Below are positions 6,543-8,993 of a stretch of 8,993 nt of DNA, piece after piece (positions within the stretch are counted from its first letter, which is position 1; every line of letters starts with the position of its first letter). Under the pieces are notes generated by a model. The model ran no database searches, had not been told where the DNA came from, and saw only the letters and a list, made by a program, of their open reading frames with translations. The DNA is from Actinotalea sp. GTDB lineage: Bacteria > Actinomycetota > Actinomycetes > Actinomycetales > Cellulomonadaceae. Both the position numbers and the translations under genes were made by a program. Where the stretch lies: NCBI GenBank assembly GCA_014360395.1, contig JACIXM010000261.1, positions 1 to 8,993 on the forward strand. Direction: 5' to 3'.

Positions 6543-7987
6543 ACACGCCCCTGCGCCGGCTCGCGACGGTCGTCGTCGTGATGTTCCTCGCCCTCATGCT
6601 CAGCAGCACCTGGGTGCAGTTCGTCACCGCACCGGACCTCAACGCCGACGAGCGCAACGTGCGGACCCTCTACCGCGAGTTCGGCACCCCGCGCGGCCCG
6701 ATCGTCGTCGGCGGGGAGACCGTCGCGTCCTCCGTGCCCGTCGACGACGTGTTCGGGTACCAGCGCGTCTACACCGACGGCCCGTTGTACGCGCACCTGA
6801 CCGGCTACTACTCGGTCGTCTACCGCCGCTCCGAGATGGAGTCGGCCATGAACACCGAGCTCAACGGCACCGCGGACTCGCTCTTCCTGCGGCGCCTGCA
6901 GGACCTGGTGACGGGCCGGCAGCCGCAGGGCGCGATCGTCGAGACCACCGTCGACCCCGCCGTGCAGCAGGCGGCCTGGGACGCCCTCGGTGACCAGCGG
7001 GGCGCCGTCGTCGCCCTGGACCCGCGGACCGGCGCCATCCTCGCGCTCGTCTCGAAGCCGGCCTACGACCCCGCGGCGCTCGCCTCGCACACGCAGGCGG
7101 ACGCGACCGCTGCGTGGGAGGCGTACGCCGCCGACGAGGGCCGGCCGATGGTGAACCGCGCCCTGCGCGGCGACCTGTACCCCCCGGGCAGCGTCTTCAA
7201 GATCGTGACGGCGGCCGCGGCGCTGGAGAACGGCCTGGACCCCGCCGAGGAGATCCCCGCACCGGTGGAGCTGGACCTGCCGCTGACCAGCCGCACGCTG
7301 CCGAACTTCGGCGGCGCCGCCTGCTCGCCCACGGGGACCCAGACCCTCGGCGACGCCCTGCGGATCTCCTGCAACACGGCGTTCGGCCAGCTCGGTCTGG
7401 ACCTCGGCGCGGACGTGCTGCGTCAGCAGGCCGAGGCGTTCGGCTTCTCCGAGGCGCTGTCCGTGCCGATGAGAGTGACCGAGAGCTCCTTCCCCGCCGA
7501 TCCGGACGCCCCGCAGACCGCTCTCTCTGCGATCGGGCAGTACGAGGTGCGCGTGACCCCGCTGCAGGTGGCGATGCTGTCGGCCGCCGTCGCCAACGAC
7601 GGCGTCCTCATGCGCCCGTACTCCGTCGCGGCGGTGCGCAGCGCCGACCTGGAGGTCGTCGACCGGACGGCGGCGGACGAGATGGGCCGGGCCGTCTCGC
7701 GGGAGACGGCCCGCGAGCTGACCGAGATGATGATCGGCGTCGTGGAGAACGGCAGCGGCCGGGCCGCGCGGATCGACGGCGTCCAGGTCGCCGGCAAGAC
7801 CGGCACCGCCCAGACCGGCAACGAGAACGACGCGCACGCCTGGTTCACCGCCTTCGCCCCCGCCGACGACCCGCAGATCGCCGTCGCCGTCGTCGTCGAG
7901 AACGGCGGGTCGCTCGGCAGCGAGGCGACCGGCGGTGCCGTCGCCGCGCCCATCGCGCGGGCCGTCATCCAGGCGGCCCTGCAGTGA
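6539..7987 (+). CDS. pbpA: PbpA: class B penicillin-binding protein (transpeptidase)
   Basis: D,D-transpeptidase that cross-links peptidoglycan, probably the partner of the RodA encoded just upstream. It has a membrane anchor (about residues 8-26), a short N-terminal non-catalytic region (to about 150) and a transpeptidase domain (about 155-480). The active-site motifs are complete: Ser218-Val-Phe-Lys221 within YPPGSVFK, Ser277-Cys-Asn279, and Lys420-Thr-Gly-Thr423. The 482-residue length matches mycobacterial PbpA (about 491). The GTG start overlaps the rodA stop (GTGA, 6539-6542), a classic coupling arrangement for two proteins made in a fixed ratio. The upstream region is only G-rich (GGGGGA around 6527-6532), so re-initiation after rodA is likely. 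Confidence 0.95.
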   Translation: MNTPLRRLATVVVVMFLALMLSSTWVQFVTAPDLNADERNVRTLYREFGTPRGPIVVGGETVASSVPVDDVFGYQRVYTDGPLYAHLTGYYSVVYRRSEMESAMNTELNGTADSLFLRRLQDLVTGRQPQGAIVETTVDPAVQQAAWDALGDQRGAVVALDPRTGAILALVSKPAYDPAALASHTQADATAAWEAYAADEGRPMVNRALRGDLYPPGSVFKIVTAAAALENGLDPAEEIPAPVELDLPLTSRTLPNFGGAACSPTGTQTLGDALRISCNTAFGQLGLDLGADVLRQQAEAFGFSEALSVPMRVTESSFPADPDAPQTALSAIGQYEVRVTPLQVAMLSAAVANDGVLMRPYSVAAVRSADLEVVDRTAADEMGRAVSRETARELTEMMIGVVENGSGRAARIDGVQVAGKTGTAQTGNENDAHAWFTAFAPADDPQIAVAVVVENGGSLGSEATGGAVAAPIARAVIQAALQ

Positions 7988-8012
7988 GCCCCGCGCGCGG
8001 CGGCGGTGCGCC

Positions 8013-8993
8013 GTGAAGCCGGTCGAGGGGATCGCCCTGGGCGACCGCTACCGTCTCGGCACCCGGATCGCGGTCGGCGGCATGGGCGAGGTGTGGGCGG
8101 CGCACGACACCGCGCTGGGCCGCGACGTCGCCGTCAAGGTGCTGCGGGAGGAGTTCGCCGGCGACGCCGGGTTCCTCGAGCGGTTCCGCGCCGAGGCGCG
8201 CAACAGCGCCCAGCTGTCCCACCCCAACATCGCCGCGCTGTACGACTACGGGGAGCAGGACGGCTCGGCGTTCCTGGTCATGGAGCTGATCCTCGGCGAG
8301 CCCATGTCGGACCTGCTGGACCGGCAGCCCGTGCTGCCGACCCGGCGCCTGCTGCCGATCCTCGCCCAGACCGCACGCGCCCTGCACGCGGCCCACGTCG
8401 CCGGGGTGGTGCACCGGGACGTCAAGCCCGGCAACATCCTCGTCGCGCGCACCGGCCAGGTGAAGATCACCGACTTCGGCATCTCGACGGCCATCAACCA
8501 GGTGCCGATGACGGCGTCCGGGATGGTCATGGGCACCGCGCAGTACCTCTCGCCCGAGCAGGCGATGGGGCGCGCCGCGACGCCCGCCTCGGACATCTAC
8601 TCCCTCGGGATCGTCGCCTACGAGGCGCTGGTGGGGCACCGGCCCTTCACCGGCTCCACGGCGGTCGACATCGCCGTGGCGCACGTCAACACGGCGGTCC
8701 CCCCGCTGCCGACGACGGTCGACCCGGCCCTGGCCGACGTCGTCATGCGCATGCTCGCGAAGGACCCGCAGGTGCGGCCGCGCTCCGCGGCGTCGCTGGC
8801 GCGACACCTGGACGACCTGCTCGACAAGACCCCGTCCGACGGCGTCCCGGTCGCCCAGGGCCGGCACGCCCGGCCGGTCGACGTCGCCGACGCCGACGCG
8901 CGGGCGGCAGCGACGGCAGGCGCGGCAGGTTCGGCGGGCGCGGCAGGTTCGGCGGGCGCGGCAGGTTCGGCGGGCGCGGCAGGTTCGGCGGGC
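8013..8993 (+). CDS. pknA: PknA-like Ser/Thr protein kinase, 3' end outside the window
   Basis: Eukaryotic-like kinase that phosphorylates cell-shape, division and wall-synthesis proteins. The 327 visible codons hold a complete kinase domain (about residues 13-270): glycine loop IAVGGMGEVW (19-28), Lys42, helix-C Glu61, HRDVKPGN (134-141), DFG (154-156), and SPE (180-182) in place of APE. The activation loop contains Thr167 and Ser169 at the places where M. tuberculosis PknA has its two phosphothreonines (from memory). The order after pbpA and the MVMGTAQY (171-178) stretch favour PknA over PknB. After the domain comes a juxtamembrane linker that becomes an AAGSAG repeat and runs off the window; the membrane segment and outer part are not seen. 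The GTG start lies 25 bases after pbpA with no clear ribosome binding site. Confidence 0.93.
   Translation, partial: MKPVEGIALGDRYRLGTRIAVGGMGEVWAAHDTALGRDVAVKVLREEFAGDAGFLERFRAEARNSAQLSHPNIAALYDYGEQDGSAFLVMELILGEPMSDLLDRQPVLPTRRLLPILAQTARALHAAHVAGVVHRDVKPGNILVARTGQVKITDFGISTAINQVPMTASGMVMGTAQYLSPEQAMGRAATPASDIYSLGIVAYEALVGHRPFTGSTAVDIAVAHVNTAVPPLPTTVDPALADVVMRMLAKDPQVRPRSAASLARHLDDLLDKTPSDGVPVAQGRHARPVDVADADARAAATAGAAGSAGAAGSAGAAGSAGAAGSAG
8922..8993 (+). repeat. Perfect 18-bp tandem repeat (4 copies) in the kinase linker
   Basis: Four identical 18-base units (8922-8939, 8940-8957, 8958-8975, 8976-8993), each reading GCG GCA GGT TCG GCG GGC and encoding Ala-Ala-Gly-Ser-Ala-Gly in frame. The 18 bases before (8904-8921) match the unit at 14 of 18 positions and look like a decayed copy. 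The window ends exactly at a unit boundary, so the true copy number is unknown. The encoded segment is small, flexible and uncharged, and lies between the kinase domain and the expected membrane segment. Confidence 0.97.

Noticed and set aside
6320..7837. Open frame of 505 codons on the - strand across rodA and pbpA
   Set aside because: It is opposite genes with intact catalytic motifs, has no recognisable domain, and has the same reverse-frame composition.
38..8993. A novel defence or mobile system in the window
   Set aside because: Every sizeable gene belongs to a known family, and the order fhaA to pknA is the standard actinobacterial cluster. There are no CRISPR-like arrays, transposases, toxins or nucleases.
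8013..8993. Kinase as a truncated pseudogene
   Set aside because: The kinase domain is complete and in frame, and the gene is cut only by the window edge.

Overview
The window is about 9 kb of very GC-rich DNA with a strong G/C preference at third codon positions. It contains an intact actinobacterial gene cluster for phospho-signalling and cell-wall growth, in the order fhaA-fhaB-pstP-rodA-pbpA-pknA, next to a tRNA-Leu(CAG) gene. In Actinobacteria this block usually lies near the chromosomal origin. The very short fhaA and the protein styles suggest a Micrococcales-type actinomycete (Cellulomonas or Promicromonospora relatives), but the genus is an inference from memory of the families.

Layout. 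Positions 38-2164 encode a Tat-exported CotA/bilirubin-oxidase-like multicopper oxidase on the + strand. It ends at a 38-bp perfect palindrome (2183-2220), which also lies just beyond the 3' end of a tRNA-Leu gene on the - strand (2225-2310). A divergent promoter region of about 180 bp (2311-2487) separates the tRNA from the + strand cluster. From 2488 to the window end six genes run in one direction with gaps of 85 bp or less: fhaA, fhaB, pstP, rodA, pbpA and the 5' part of pknA. pknA runs off the end inside a perfect 18-bp tandem repeat. No gene-free stretch exceeds 300 bases.

How the genes work together. The Ser/Thr kinase (PknA, and in relatives PknB just beyond it) phosphorylates cell-wall and division proteins. 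PstP is the membrane-anchored PP2C phosphatase that reverses this. FhaA and FhaB carry FHA domains that read phosphothreonine. RodA (a SEDS glycosyltransferase) and PbpA (a class B transpeptidase) form a pair that polymerises and cross-links peptidoglycan. The oxidase looks unrelated to this pathway and is separated from it by the tRNA and the terminator.

I did not find a convincing new biological system. The most interesting non-routine signals are the exact tandem repeat in the kinase linker, two adjacent dyads in the fhaA leader, the very short outer region of PstP, and the long loops of the oxidase.
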